64,000 nt of DNA. It comes from Gemmatimonadota bacterium. Lineage in GTDB: Bacteria > Gemmatimonadota > Gemmatimonadetes > Gemmatimonadales > Gemmatimonadaceae. Positions 44,385-52,173 of this stretch are shown here, piece by piece (position 1 is the first letter of the stretch; each line of letters opens with the position of its first letter). The position numbers were made by a program, and so were the translations under genes. The stretch lies in the NCBI GenBank assembly GCA_021413975.1, contig JAIOPJ010000054.1, forward strand, positions 248,001 through 312,000, given 5' to 3'. Under the pieces are notes generated by a model. That model did not search any database. It was not told the DNA's origin and worked only from the letters and a program-made list of their open reading frames with translations.

Positions 44385-45802
44385 GCTGGGAACATACTCA
44401 TGTAGGCCTCGGCGTCGAACTTCTCCCGCGCCCGCGCGAGCGACATGGGACGGATCACGCCCCACACCGGCTTGTCGAACCAGGGCCGGTCGAACTTCCC
44501 GAAGCACCACTGGATGCCGCCGTAGCTCGACGGGTCGCGCCCGTCGAGTGCGTACTTGTTGTTGAAATGGATCAGGTGCTCCAGCGCGTGCTTGTACCGC
44601 CGGGTCCAGAGCAGCACCGACTTCCCCCAGAGCATCCGCGTGACGTTGTGCATGAAGCCCGTGCGCACGAGCTCGCGCTGAGCCGCGTTCCAGAGTTCGT
44701 CGTGCGTGCGCGCGCCCTCGAGTACCTCTCGGGTGTAGATCGCCTCTCGCTCGTCGTCCTTGTGCGCATCCATGGTGCGGTGCACCCAGTCGGGCAGACC
44801 CTTGAGCTTGCCATGGTCCGGGTTCATCAGGCAGAAGTTGAGCGCGAGCTCGCGCCAGGTGACGAGCTCGTCCTCGAACTTCCTCGCCGACTCCTCGTGG
44901 CCCGCGGCGCGCACGGTGCGCAGCACCTCGGCGGCGGAGATCTGACCGAAATGCAGGTAGGGCGAGAGTCGCGACGAGCCGTCGCTGTCGCTCGGCTCGT
45001 TGCGACGCGCGGCGTAGTCGGGGAGCGTGTGCGCGCAGAACCGGTCGAGGCGCGCGTGCGCACCGGCGAGTCCGCTCGCGAAGGCCACCGGCGGCACCGC
45101 GTGGTCGATCTCGCAGGCCGCGATCTCGGCGGCGAGGTCCGCGCGGTCGAGATCGAGTCGCTCGACCTCGAGCGAGTCCCAGATCCGGTCGGGGAGCGCG
45201 CGCTTGGCGGGACGATCCTCGACCGGCTCGAGGGCGAGGTCGAGCACCTTCGCGATCTTCGGGCGGATGGTGCGCGCCGCGTACTCCTCCTTCACGAAGT
45301 GGCCCGACGCGATGATGCCGTGCGACTCCACCGCGTCCACGCGGCAGGGCGCGCGCCCGGCGAACCGCCCGGTGCGCTCGGCGATGCCGGCGGTGGGGAA
45401 GCGGTCGGTCACCACGATCGCGGCGCGCGCGGCCAGCCGGTCGACCACGCGACGGTCGTCGTCACGCCGGCGCCGCAGCACGAACTGGTAGCGGAAGCCG
45501 AGCGACTCGGCGCGGCGCTGCAGGGCACGCGCGTTCTCGAGGATCACCGTGTGGATGCGATCGCTCGCATGCGCGTAGGTCGGGTCGAGCCCCTGGTGCA
45601 CGAGCAACGGCTTCCCGAGACGATCGGCGTGGAGCACGGCCTGGCGCAGCGCCCAGTTCTCCTCGAAGCGGTGCGTGCTCTGCATCCAATAGAGGACGTA
45701 CTCGCCCTCGGGCTGGGTGCGGACACCGTTCGCGACGACCGTCCGCTGGGCGAGCTGGTCGCGGACGTGATCCGAGTCGAGGGAGTGAAGTCGGGGGCGC
45801 AT
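44381..45802 (-). CDS. Class II CPD DNA photolyase
   Basis: The 473-residue flavoprotein matches class II deoxyribodipyrimidine photolyases, which repair UV-made cyclobutane dimers with light. Evidence: YWMQSTHRFEENWAL near the start, a Rossmann-like N domain, then the FAD-binding half with SRLSPYLHFGQISAAEV, ELVTWRELALNFCLMNP, WGKSVLLWT and the class II hallmark NNKYALDGRDPSSYGGIQW followed by FGKFDRPW. Class II enzymes are 450-500 residues, as here. The ATG at 45802 has only a short leader; TTATC lies about eight bases upstream. It is transcribed with the ammonia-lyase gene. Confidence 0.92.
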   Translation of the reverse strand: MRPRLHSLDSDHVRDQLAQRTVVANGVRTQPEGEYVLYWMQSTHRFEENWALRQAVLHADRLGKPLLVHQGLDPTYAHASDRIHTVILENARALQRRAESLGFRYQFVLRRRRDDDRRVVDRLAARAAIVVTDRFPTAGIAERTGRFAGRAPCRVDAVESHGIIASGHFVKEEYAARTIRPKIAKVLDLALEPVEDRPAKRALPDRIWDSLEVERLDLDRADLAAEIAACEIDHAVPPVAFASGLAGAHARLDRFCAHTLPDYAARRNEPSDSDGSSRLSPYLHFGQISAAEVLRTVRAAGHEESARKFEDELVTWRELALNFCLMNPDHGKLKGLPDWVHRTMDAHKDDEREAIYTREVLEGARTHDELWNAAQRELVRTGFMHNVTRMLWGKSVLLWTRRYKHALEHLIHFNNKYALDGRDPSSYGGIQWCFGKFDRPWFDKPVWGVIRPMSLARAREKFDAEAYMSMFPA

Positions 45803-45868
45803 CTGCCGATAATGCTATCTCAGGGGGGTGGCGCACGGTTCCCGCGTCCGCTATTGTTCACCCATCGG

Positions 45869-45899
45869 CGGCCCCGCCAAGACCCATCAGGCGGGGCCG
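45869..45899 (+). terminator. GC-rich hairpin upstream of tRNA-Ala
   Basis: CGGCCCCGCC (45869-45878) pairs perfectly with GGCGGGGCCG (45890-45899) around an 11-base loop. It follows a possible promoter element TATTGT (45852-45857) and precedes the tRNA by about 80 bases. It may terminate a short transcript or insulate the tRNA. No T run. Confidence 0.5.
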
Positions 45900-45981
45900 T
45901 ATGCGTGACCGGAACCTTTCTGGGTCGTCCCGGGTATGTTGAGAAGCACCGGGTGATCGATGTCTGGCCGGAGCGCGATGC

Positions 45982-46054
45982 GGGGCTGTAGCTCAGCTGG
46001 GAGAGCGCTGCAATCGCACTGCAGAGGTCAGGGGTTCGATCCCCCTCAGCTCCA
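45982..46054 (+). tRNA. tRNA-Ala (anticodon CGC)
   Basis: The 73-base sequence folds as a complete cloverleaf: acceptor GGGGCTG / CAGCTCC with one G-T pair, D arm GCTC...GAGC, anticodon stem CTGCA / TGCAG with loop ATCGCAC (anticodon CGC), five-base variable region, and T arm AGGGG-TTCGATC-CCCCT. Discriminator base is A; CCA is not encoded. It reads codon GCG, very frequent in this DNA. Confidence 0.95.
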
Positions 46055-46171
46055 CTTCGTTAGAGTTTTCGCTGGTTCGCGCGCTGGCACTTTGCCCGCC
46101 GCCGTTCGGTAGGACGTATAGTTCCAATGACGGCGCGCGAGGCGATTGCCTCCGCGAGACCAGCTATCCCA

Positions 46172-46201
46172 AACGCCGCGGACCCATGGGTCCGCGGCGT
46201 T
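46172..46201. terminator. Perfect 30-base palindrome
   Basis: AACGCCGCGGACCCA and its exact complement TGGGTCCGCGGCGTT abut with no loop. It lies between the tRNA-Ala and the stop of the minus-strand DinB-like gene at 46249, so it can serve as a terminator for both directions. A protein-binding dyad is the alternative. Confidence 0.55.
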
Positions 46202-46248
46202 CTGCGTTCAGGGCGCCTGCGGTCCGGCGGCGAGCGCGCCCGGCGGCG

Positions 46249-46773
46249 CTACCACTTCTCGCGCTGCCGCAGCATGGTGACATGGGCGGTGTGATGGCGG
46301 CTGTGCCAGTCGTACAACGCGCACCAGGAATCGATCGTCTGCGGCCCGCCCGCCGGGTGCAGGAAGGGCCGCGCGAACTGCTCGGGCGTGAGCGAACGGA
46401 GCAGGGCATCGAGCCGCGCGTGCACGCCGTCGAGGATCCCGAGCGAGAGCTCGACGGGGAGCTTGGAGTCGGGGAGTTCCGCCCAGGCGGCCTCGTCGTA
46501 CGGCTTGATCACCGGGTTCTCCTCGGTGAGCGCGAGCTTCACGCGCGTGTAGCCGTTCAGGTGCGAGTCGGCCAGGTGATGCACGAGCTGGCGGACGGTC
46601 CAGCCGCCGGGGCGGTAGGGCGAGTCGAGTTGCGGCTCGGTGAGGCCGCGGAGGGCGCCCCGCAGGTTGGCCGGCAGCGCGGCGAGGTTGGCGAGGCGCG
46701 TGGCCCGGTCCGCCGAGGAGCTCGACGCGGGGCGCTCGAACCTGCCGATGGGGTAGGAGAGGTCGGTGGTCAT
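46249..46773 (-). CDS. DinB/YfiT-type putative metal-dependent transferase
   Basis: The 174-residue protein belongs to the DinB/YfiT four-helix superfamily: LSYPIGRFERP at the start, then GGWTVRQLVHHLADSHLNGY (first metal histidine in VHHLADS), LTEENPVIKPYDEAAWAEL and the closing YDWHSRHHTAHVTMLR, with the two other histidines in HSRHHTAH. YfiT-like enzymes are putative thiol S-transferases or hydrolases. The metal triad is intact. On the minus strand TAGTTTTCC lies ten bases before the ATG, the same box as before rnz. Confidence 0.88.
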   Translation of the reverse strand: MTTDLSYPIGRFERPASSSSADRATRLANLAALPANLRGALRGLTEPQLDSPYRPGGWTVRQLVHHLADSHLNGYTRVKLALTEENPVIKPYDEAAWAELPDSKLPVELSLGILDGVHARLDALLRSLTPEQFARPFLHPAGGPQTIDSWCALYDWHSRHHTAHVTMLRQREKW

Positions 46774-46844
46774 GCGGGAAAACTACTGCGCCCGGCCCGC
46801 CGCGCGGGCGCGCTCACGACCGGGCCAGTGTGGCCCGCGAGGGG

Positions 46845-46873
46845 TTGCCCCGGTAGTACGGGACCCCTAGTTT
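46845..46873 (+). promoter_or_regulatory. Likely sigma-70-type promoter of tRNA-Gln
   Basis: TTGCCC (46845-46850) and TAGTTT (46868-46873) are spaced by exactly 17 bases, and the tRNA 5' end lies 29 bases after the -10. The -35 shares TTG with TTGACA. Position before a stable RNA makes this the best promoter call in the window. Confidence 0.6.
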
Positions 46874-46901
46874 TCCCCTCTCGCGGAAGGTCGCGGGTCA
46901 G

Positions 46902-46974
46902 TGCCCCTTAGCTCAATTGGCAGAGCGTCTGATTCTGGATCAGAAGGTTCTTGGTTCGATTCCAAGAGGGGCAA
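46902..46974 (+). tRNA. tRNA-Gln (anticodon CTG)
   Basis: The 73-base cloverleaf has acceptor TGCCCCT / AGGGGCA, D arm GCTC...GAGC, anticodon stem TCTGA / TCAGA with loop TTCTGGA (anticodon CTG), and T arm CTTGG-TTCGATT-CCAAG. The U1-A72 first pair is a known mark of bacterial tRNA-Gln. CCA is not encoded. It stands 151 bases before glnS, the gene for its own synthetase. Confidence 0.95.
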
Positions 46975-46996
46975 CTCGAGCGCATCGAAGGGACGG

Positions 46997-47025
46997 AGCC
47001 CCGGCCAGTGGTCGGGGCTTCTTTC
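46997..47025 (+). terminator. Intrinsic terminator after tRNA-Gln
   Basis: AGCCCCGGCC (46997-47006) pairs with GGTCGGGGCT (47010-47019) around AGT, ten pairs with one G-T, followed by TCTTTC. It lies 22 bases after the tRNA and is the most classical terminator seen here. Confidence 0.75.
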
Positions 47026-47125
47026 GTCCCGGTCCGCCCGCGGCGGACGGCCTCGGTGGCCTCCCCGCAGTGGGCCGCCCGCGCGGGTTAGATTGCCCCC
47101 CTCCCCCTCAGCCCGTCGGGAACCC

Positions 47126-48832
47126 GTGTCCGAGCCCACTTCCCCCGAATCCGCCACCCCGCGCCGCGACTTCATCCGCGAGATGGTCGCGGACGACGTC
47201 GCCACCGGTCGGTTCGGTCGCGCGCCCGCCACGCGCTTCCCGCCCGAGCCCAATGGCTTCCTGCACATGGGGCACGCCAAGTCGATCTGCCTCAACTTCG
47301 GGATCGCCGCCGAGTTCGGCGGCAAGTGCAACCTGCGCTTCGACGACACCAATCCGTTCACCGAGGACGTGAAGTACGTCGACGCGATCAAGCGCGACAT
47401 CCGGTGGCTCGGCTTCGAGTGGGACGGCGAGTACTATGCCTCCGACTACTTCGAGAAGCTCTACGAGGTGGCCGAGTCGCTGGTGAGGAAGGGGAAGGCG
47501 TACGTCGATTCGCAGAGCGAGGAGGCGATCCGCGCCGGGCGCGGCACGGTGACGACGGCCGGGGTGGCCGGCCCCGATCGCGGGCGTTCGGTGGAGGAGA
47601 ACCTCGACCTGCTGCGCCGGATGCGTGCGGGCGAGTTCCCCGACGGCGCCCACGTGCTGCGGGCCAAGATCGACCTCGCGCACCCGAACATGATCATGCG
47701 CGACCCGCTGCTGCTGCGCATCCGTCATGCGCACCATTACCGCCGCGGGAACGACTGGTGCATCTACCCGCTCTACGACTTCGCCCACGGGCTGAGCGAC
47801 GCGATCGAGGGGATCACGCGGTCGCTCTGCACGCTCGAGTTCAAGGACAACCGCGACATCTACGAGTGGCTGGTGGCCGAGGCGGGGTACACGGACCCGC
47901 CGACGCAGATCGAGTTCGCGCGACTCGAGCTCGACTACACGGTGCTGAGCAAGCGGAAGCTCCTGCGGCTCGTGAACGACGGCCACGTGAGCGGGTGGGA
48001 CGATCCGCGCATGCCAACGATCGCGGGGATGCGCCGCCGGGGCGTGCGGCCCGAGGCGATCCGGAGCTTCGCCGAGACGATCGGCGTGGCGCGCAAGGAC
48101 GCGCGCGTGGAGATCGCGGCCTTCGAGTACGCGGTGCGCAACGACCTGAACATGGAAGTGCCGCGCGTGCTCTGTGTGCTCAACCCGCTCAAGGTCGTGC
48201 TCACGAACTACCCGGAAGGGCAGGTCGAGGAGCTGACCGCCCAGAACTACCCGCACGACGTGCCCAAGACGGGGACGCGCACGGTGCCGTTCTCGCGCGA
48301 ACTCTACGTGGACCGCGACGACTTCATGGAGGAGCCGCCGAAGAAGTTCTATCGGCTCGCGCCGGGGCGTGAGGTGCGACTGCGGTTCGGCTACCTGATC
48401 ACCTGCACCGAGGTGATCAAGGACGCCGCGGGGGAGGTGGTGGAACTGCGCTGCACCTACGATCCCGAGACGCGGAGCGGCAACGCCCCCGACGGCCGCA
48501 AGGTGCAGGGCACCATCCACTGGGTCTCGGCGGCGCACGCGAAGTCGTGCGAGGTGCGGCTCTACGACCGGCTCTTCTCGCAGCCCGATCCCGACGACGT
48601 GCCCGAGGGACAGGACTTCCTCTCGGCGCTCAATCCGCACTCGCTCGTGGTGATCCCCGACGCGAGGATCGAGCCCGGGGTCGCGATGGACCCGGTGGGG
48701 ACAAGGTATCAGTTCGAGCGGACCGGCTACTTCATGAGCGACGAGGAGAGCACGAGCGAGAAGCTCGTCTTCAACCGGATCGTGGGATTGCGGGATTCGT
48801 GGGCGAAGGAAGTCGTCAAAGGGCAGAAGTGA
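47126..48832 (+). CDS. glnS: Glutamine--tRNA ligase
   Basis: The 568-residue class I synthetase charges tRNA-Gln with glutamine. PPEPNGFLHMGHAKSI carries the HIGH-type motif (residues 47-50), with NLRFDDTNP after it; YTVLSKRKL near residue 275 is the KMSKS-type motif; LVNDGHVSGWDDPRMPTI and the C-terminal beta-barrel anticodon region are also typical. The GTG at 47126 is used since the conserved region begins about 15 codons later. TTAGATTG at 47089-47096 may hold the -10. Direct GlnRS use implies tRNA-Gln need not be made by the amidotransferase route. The upstream neighbour is its own tRNA. Confidence 0.93.
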   Translation: MSEPTSPESATPRRDFIREMVADDVATGRFGRAPATRFPPEPNGFLHMGHAKSICLNFGIAAEFGGKCNLRFDDTNPFTEDVKYVDAIKRDIRWLGFEWDGEYYASDYFEKLYEVAESLVRKGKAYVDSQSEEAIRAGRGTVTTAGVAGPDRGRSVEENLDLLRRMRAGEFPDGAHVLRAKIDLAHPNMIMRDPLLLRIRHAHHYRRGNDWCIYPLYDFAHGLSDAIEGITRSLCTLEFKDNRDIYEWLVAEAGYTDPPTQIEFARLELDYTVLSKRKLLRLVNDGHVSGWDDPRMPTIAGMRRRGVRPEAIRSFAETIGVARKDARVEIAAFEYAVRNDLNMEVPRVLCVLNPLKVVLTNYPEGQVEELTAQNYPHDVPKTGTRTVPFSRELYVDRDDFMEEPPKKFYRLAPGREVRLRFGYLITCTEVIKDAAGEVVELRCTYDPETRSGNAPDGRKVQGTIHWVSAAHAKSCEVRLYDRLFSQPDPDDVPEGQDFLSALNPHSLVVIPDARIEPGVAMDPVGTRYQFERTGYFMSDEESTSEKLVFNRIVGLRDSWAKEVVKGQK

Positions 48833-48850
48833 GAGGGAGAGGTTCTAGCT

Positions 48851-48936
48851 GGGAGGATAGAGGATGAAGGTCAGAGGTTGCGGGGCCGCCCCTTTCACGG
48901 TCCCCATCTTTCATCCTTCATCCTTCTGCCTTCTTC
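48851..48936. repeat. 'gaaggatgaagg' inverted intergenic repeat, copy 3
   Basis: Left arm gggaggatagaggatgaagg (48851-48870); right arm ctttcatccttcatccttct (48907-48926) and on to gccttc. It lies between the convergent glnS and methyltransferase-like genes and its right arm runs into the last codons of the latter (KKAEG), so the gene end has been shaped by the repeat. Confidence 0.75.
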
Positions 48937-49634
48937 GGCCCCAGTAGCAGCCACTCCTGCGGCCCGCCCCGCCACTCCTGCACCGATTCCACGCACCGCG
49001 CCGGCATCACTCGCGGGAGCAGCGGCGCGAGCGAGGCCGGGAAATCCGCGAGCGTGCGCGGCCGCGGGACGATCGTCGTGATCGTGTGCGAGTCGCCATA
49101 GCGCGCCACGATCGCGTCGCGGCAGCCGGCGCGGAGCACGTCGTGGGTCTCGATCAGCATCGTGGTCGCGCGCAGCGAGGGCACCTGCGCCGGGTCGGTG
49201 AGTTCGAGCTCGGCGCCTTCCACGTCCATCACCACGAGCGTCGGGCCCGCGCCTGCGCAGGCCGCGTCGAGATTCCCCGGCTCGGCGGCACCGAGGATCC
49301 GTGTGCGGGCGGTGAGCCCGTTCCGTTCGACGGTCGCGGCGATGACCGCGCGCGCCTCGGCGGTGAGCTCGAACACCACGAGCTCCGCGGCCGGAACGCG
49401 CCGCCCGAACCCCACGATGTAGAACCCGTTGCCGCCGCCGACGTTGACGATCCGCCGCCACTGGCGCGCGCAGAGCGCGTCGACCGTCGGGTGCAGTTCA
49501 CGCTCGTAGCTGCCGAGCAGATGCGGAAGGAACGGATGCGGCGCGAGCTCCAGGCCCCGGAAGGGGCCGGAGACCACCGCTCCCCCGGACGCCCGCCAGG
49601 TCACCGCGCGGAAGAGGGTGTCGGCGGGGTACAT
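48918..49634 (-). CDS. FkbM-like SAM-dependent methyltransferase
   Basis: The 238-residue protein has a Rossmann-like methyltransferase core: RIVNVGGGNGFYIVGFGRR is the SAM loop (residues about 61-79), VVFELTAEAR carries the acidic residue that binds the ribose, and VVMDVEGAELELTDP matches the FkbM-type VDVEGxE block. Such enzymes often methylate sugars or small molecules; the acceptor is unknown. The ATG at 49634 is the only standard start; the region between it and the upstream stop also reads open, so a CTG start about 24 codons earlier is possible. The last codons lie within an intergenic repeat. Confidence 0.72.
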   Translation of the reverse strand: MYPADTLFRAVTWRASGGAVVSGPFRGLELAPHPFLPHLLGSYERELHPTVDALCARQWRRIVNVGGGNGFYIVGFGRRVPAAELVVFELTAEARAVIAATVERNGLTARTRILGAAEPGNLDAACAGAGPTLVVMDVEGAELELTDPAQVPSLRATTMLIETHDVLRAGCRDAIVARYGDSHTITTIVPRPRTLADFPASLAPLLPRVMPARCVESVQEWRGGPQEWLLLGPKKAEG

Positions 49635-49710
49635 GAGCGGACGGAACGCGGCGCGCGCTGACTCGCCGAACAGCGCGCGATAGATCGGCCGAAAGGCCCG
49701 GCGGAGCAGC

Positions 49711-50166
49711 CTACTTCCGCTTGTCGGTCGTGATCACCTCGATCACGCCGGCCTCGTGCCCAGGACCGCGCTGCTGCATGGCGCGGTTCTGGTCGAGGTA
49801 GCGGATCTCGACGATCTTCGCGGCCGGGACCGTGACCAGCGACGACTCGAGGTCCGGCTGGCGCAGGTCGTCGATGTAGACGATGACCTGCGTGGCCGCC
49901 CCCGTCTCGCTGCCCATGTTGGAGCCTGCCACGCGGCCCATCGGCGGACGGAGCCACTGCGGCCGGAGCAGGCGCACCGCGTCGCGGGCGGTCACGATCC
50001 CGGTGCCGGCTTCGTCGATCTCCACCCTGGTGAGTTTGTTGCGGTCGCCGCGCGGACGCGACGCGCGCTTCTGCGGCGTGGAATCCTGCTGCTGGGCCGA
50101 GACGGCCGGCGCGGTGATCGTGAGCGCCAGCGCGAGCAGGCCAAGACGGATGAGCGGTGAGGTCAT
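49711..50166 (-). CDS. Secreted TonB-receptor plug-like small protein
   Basis: The 151-residue protein has a signal (LGLLALALTITAPAVSAQQ), a basic linker, and a domain reading GIVTARDAVRLLRPQWLRPP, then VIVYIDDLRQPDLESSLVTV, AAKIVEIRYLDQNRAMQQRG and GVIEVIT. The order DAVRxLRP-VYIDDxxQP-IExIRYLD-GVIxVxT copies the plug domain of TonB-dependent receptors, without a barrel. Its role may be a free-standing ligand or interaction domain; this is inference. A strong GGAGG precedes the ATG at 50166. It is divergent from the gene at 50320. Confidence 0.72.
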   Translation of the reverse strand: MTSPLIRLGLLALALTITAPAVSAQQQDSTPQKRASRPRGDRNKLTRVEIDEAGTGIVTARDAVRLLRPQWLRPPMGRVAGSNMGSETGAATQVIVYIDDLRQPDLESSLVTVPAAKIVEIRYLDQNRAMQQRGPGHEAGVIEVITTDKRK

Positions 50167-50319
50167 GCGGTCCTCCGGTCGGATGGAGCCCGACGGTCGA
50201 GCGACCGGGGCCATGTTCAAGATACGGTGCCGCGGCGGCCCCGCCAGCGCTCGGCCCCGTCCCGCGTCGAAGTGCCGTTGACCGATCGAGGGGCCGGCGG
50301 GGTAGACTCATGGATAACC

Positions 50320-52116
50320 ATGCCCATTCACCGAAGCGGTCGGCCCTGCTGGCGCTCGAGGTCGCGAGACCTCGGCCGCGCGTTCGCCTGTGCGTTCGCC
50401 TGTGCGTTCGCCTTCGCGCTCGCCGCGGCCGCCACGGCCGCCGCGCCGGCCGCTCTCGCGGCGCAGTCGGTCACCGGACGCATCGTCCGCGCCACCGACA
50501 GCGCGCCGATCATGGGCGTCGTCGTGCTGTTGATCGATGCCGACGACGTCGCGCGCGCCCGGACGCTCTCGGACATGGAGGGGCGATTCGTCGTGCGCGC
50601 GCCGACGCCTGGGGCCTACCGGTTGCGCACGCGGCGGATCGGCTTCACCTCGACCACCGGCGCGCCCTTCGCCCTCCGCGCCGACACGACCGTCCGCCTC
50701 ACGCTCGACCAGATCCCGGTGATCCTGCCCGCGGTCACGGCCGAGGAACGCGCCTCGTGCAGCGAACATGTCGGCGGAGGACTCGCGACGGCGATCCTCT
50801 GGGAGGAGGCGCGCACGGCGATCCTCGCCGCCGACATCACCATCCGGGAGCTCGACTACCGCTTCGACATGATGCTGCACAGCCGCAAGATGGACACGCG
50901 GCCGCCGCCGCTGCTGATCGAGTCGGTCTTCGGCCGCGTGCAGCACGAAGGGGTGCAGCCGTGGACCAGCTTCCCGCCTGACACGCTCGAGCTGCGCGGC
51001 TACGTCACTCCGACCGACTCGGGACTGCGCTACGTCGCCCCGGACCTCACGGTCCTGCTCTCGAGCTACTTCACGAGGACGCACTGCTTCCGGGTGCGTG
51101 AGGCGGATGCGACCGCCGCGCGCCGGATCGCCCTCGAGTTCTGGCCGGCGCCCACGATCCGCCGCACCGAGATCAGGGGCGTGCTGCTCTTCGACGCCGC
51201 GACGCGCGAACTCCGCACGGTGGAGTTCTCGTACGTGAACCTCCCCGAGACGGTGAACGACACGCTCGCCGGCGGCGAGATCGAGTTCGCTCAGCTCACC
51301 AACGGCGCCTGGATCATCCCGCGCTGGCTCATCCGCGCCCCGATCCCGGTGCGCTCGGCGCTCGGCGACACCGTGCGCAGCGCCGGCACCGCGGTGAACA
51401 CCTGGCGCTCCGACTATCGGTTGGTGCCGACCACATCGCGGATGCGGATCACCGGCGGGGACCTGCTGGTGGTGCGGCAAGGGGCGGATCCCGCCGTGCT
51501 CTGGTCGCGACCGACCTCGACGCTCGAGGTGAACGTGGTCTCGCGCGACGGGACCGCGGACCTGCCGGCGCCGGGCGCCGCCGTGGCCTTCGCCGGCTCG
51601 ACCCAGCAGGAGGTCACCGACCTGAAGGGCACGGTGAGCTTCCCCGGGATGGTCGGCGGTGACTACGTCGTGGAAGTGAGCACGCCCTACTACTCGGCGT
51701 TCGCGTTCGAGCCCGAGCACTTCCGCGTGAGCTTCACGCAGGAGCCGCGCAGGGCGGTGCAGAAGGTGCGCGTGCGCACGCTGCTCGAGCTCGCGCGCGA
51801 CGCCTGCGGCGAGAAGCCGGGGCACGCGGTGCTGCTCGGGTCGGTCGCGCGCCCCGGGGCGGTGGTCGTCGGCGCCGCCGTGGTGGCGCGGATCCCGCGC
51901 GGCGCGACGTCGAACCTCGACGAGGCCCGCACCGCCCGTTCCCGCACGACGATCGACGGGCGCTACGCGATCTGCGAGATCCCCACCGGCGTGGAGATCT
52001 TCCTCACCGTCGTCGCCGCCGACGGGACGCGCGTCTCGCACTCGACGGTGATCGACCCCGGCGAGCAGGTGGCGTTCCTCGACCTCGCCTTCCCGGTGGA
52101 TCCGGTCCGCCCCTGA
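50320..52116 (+). CDS. Exported carboxypeptidase-regulatory-like domain protein
   Basis: The 598-residue protein has a long alanine-rich signal that contains a short tandem repeat (ACAFACAFAFAL), ending near LAAQS. The first mature domain, SVTGRIVRATDSAPIMGVVV and then GRFVVRAPTPGAYRLRTRRIGF, is a carboxypeptidase-regulatory/CarboxypepD-like Ig fold. The middle (about 130-400) is an unassigned beta-rich region with TREL RTVEFSYVNLP and GEIEFAQLTNGAWIIPRW, and two more Ig-like modules follow (AVAFAGSTQQEVTDLKGTVS; VVARIPRGATSN). This is a common Gemmatimonadota architecture, thought to be periplasmic or outer-membrane linked. TAGACT at 50303-50308 may be a -10. Confidence 0.75.
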   Translation: MPIHRSGRPCWRSRSRDLGRAFACAFACAFAFALAAAATAAAPAALAAQSVTGRIVRATDSAPIMGVVVLLIDADDVARARTLSDMEGRFVVRAPTPGAYRLRTRRIGFTSTTGAPFALRADTTVRLTLDQIPVILPAVTAEERASCSEHVGGGLATAILWEEARTAILAADITIRELDYRFDMMLHSRKMDTRPPPLLIESVFGRVQHEGVQPWTSFPPDTLELRGYVTPTDSGLRYVAPDLTVLLSSYFTRTHCFRVREADATAARRIALEFWPAPTIRRTEIRGVLLFDAATRELRTVEFSYVNLPETVNDTLAGGEIEFAQLTNGAWIIPRWLIRAPIPVRSALGDTVRSAGTAVNTWRSDYRLVPTTSRMRITGGDLLVVRQGADPAVLWSRPTSTLEVNVVSRDGTADLPAPGAAVAFAGSTQQEVTDLKGTVSFPGMVGGDYVVEVSTPYYSAFAFEPEHFRVSFTQEPRRAVQKVRVRTLLELARDACGEKPGHAVLLGSVARPGAVVVGAAVVARIPRGATSNLDEARTARSRTTIDGRYAICEIPTGVEIFLTVVAADGTRVSHSTVIDPGEQVAFLDLAFPVDPVRP

Positions 52117-52123
52117 ACGACAC

Positions 52124-52150
52124 GAGCGGCGATCCAGTGGATCGCCGCTC
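52124..52150. terminator. Bidirectional terminator hairpin
   Basis: GAGCGGCGATCC (52124-52135) and GGATCGCCGCTC (52139-52150) form a perfect 12-base-pair stem with loop AGT, in the 57 bases between two convergent genes. Confidence 0.7.
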
Positions 52151-52173
52151 GCTGTCCTGACGGTTCCGCGGGG

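Noticed and set aside
50380..50430. Tandem gcgttcgcctgt repeat
   Set aside because: It only encodes the alanine/phenylalanine-rich signal peptide of the gene at 50320 and is not an independent element.
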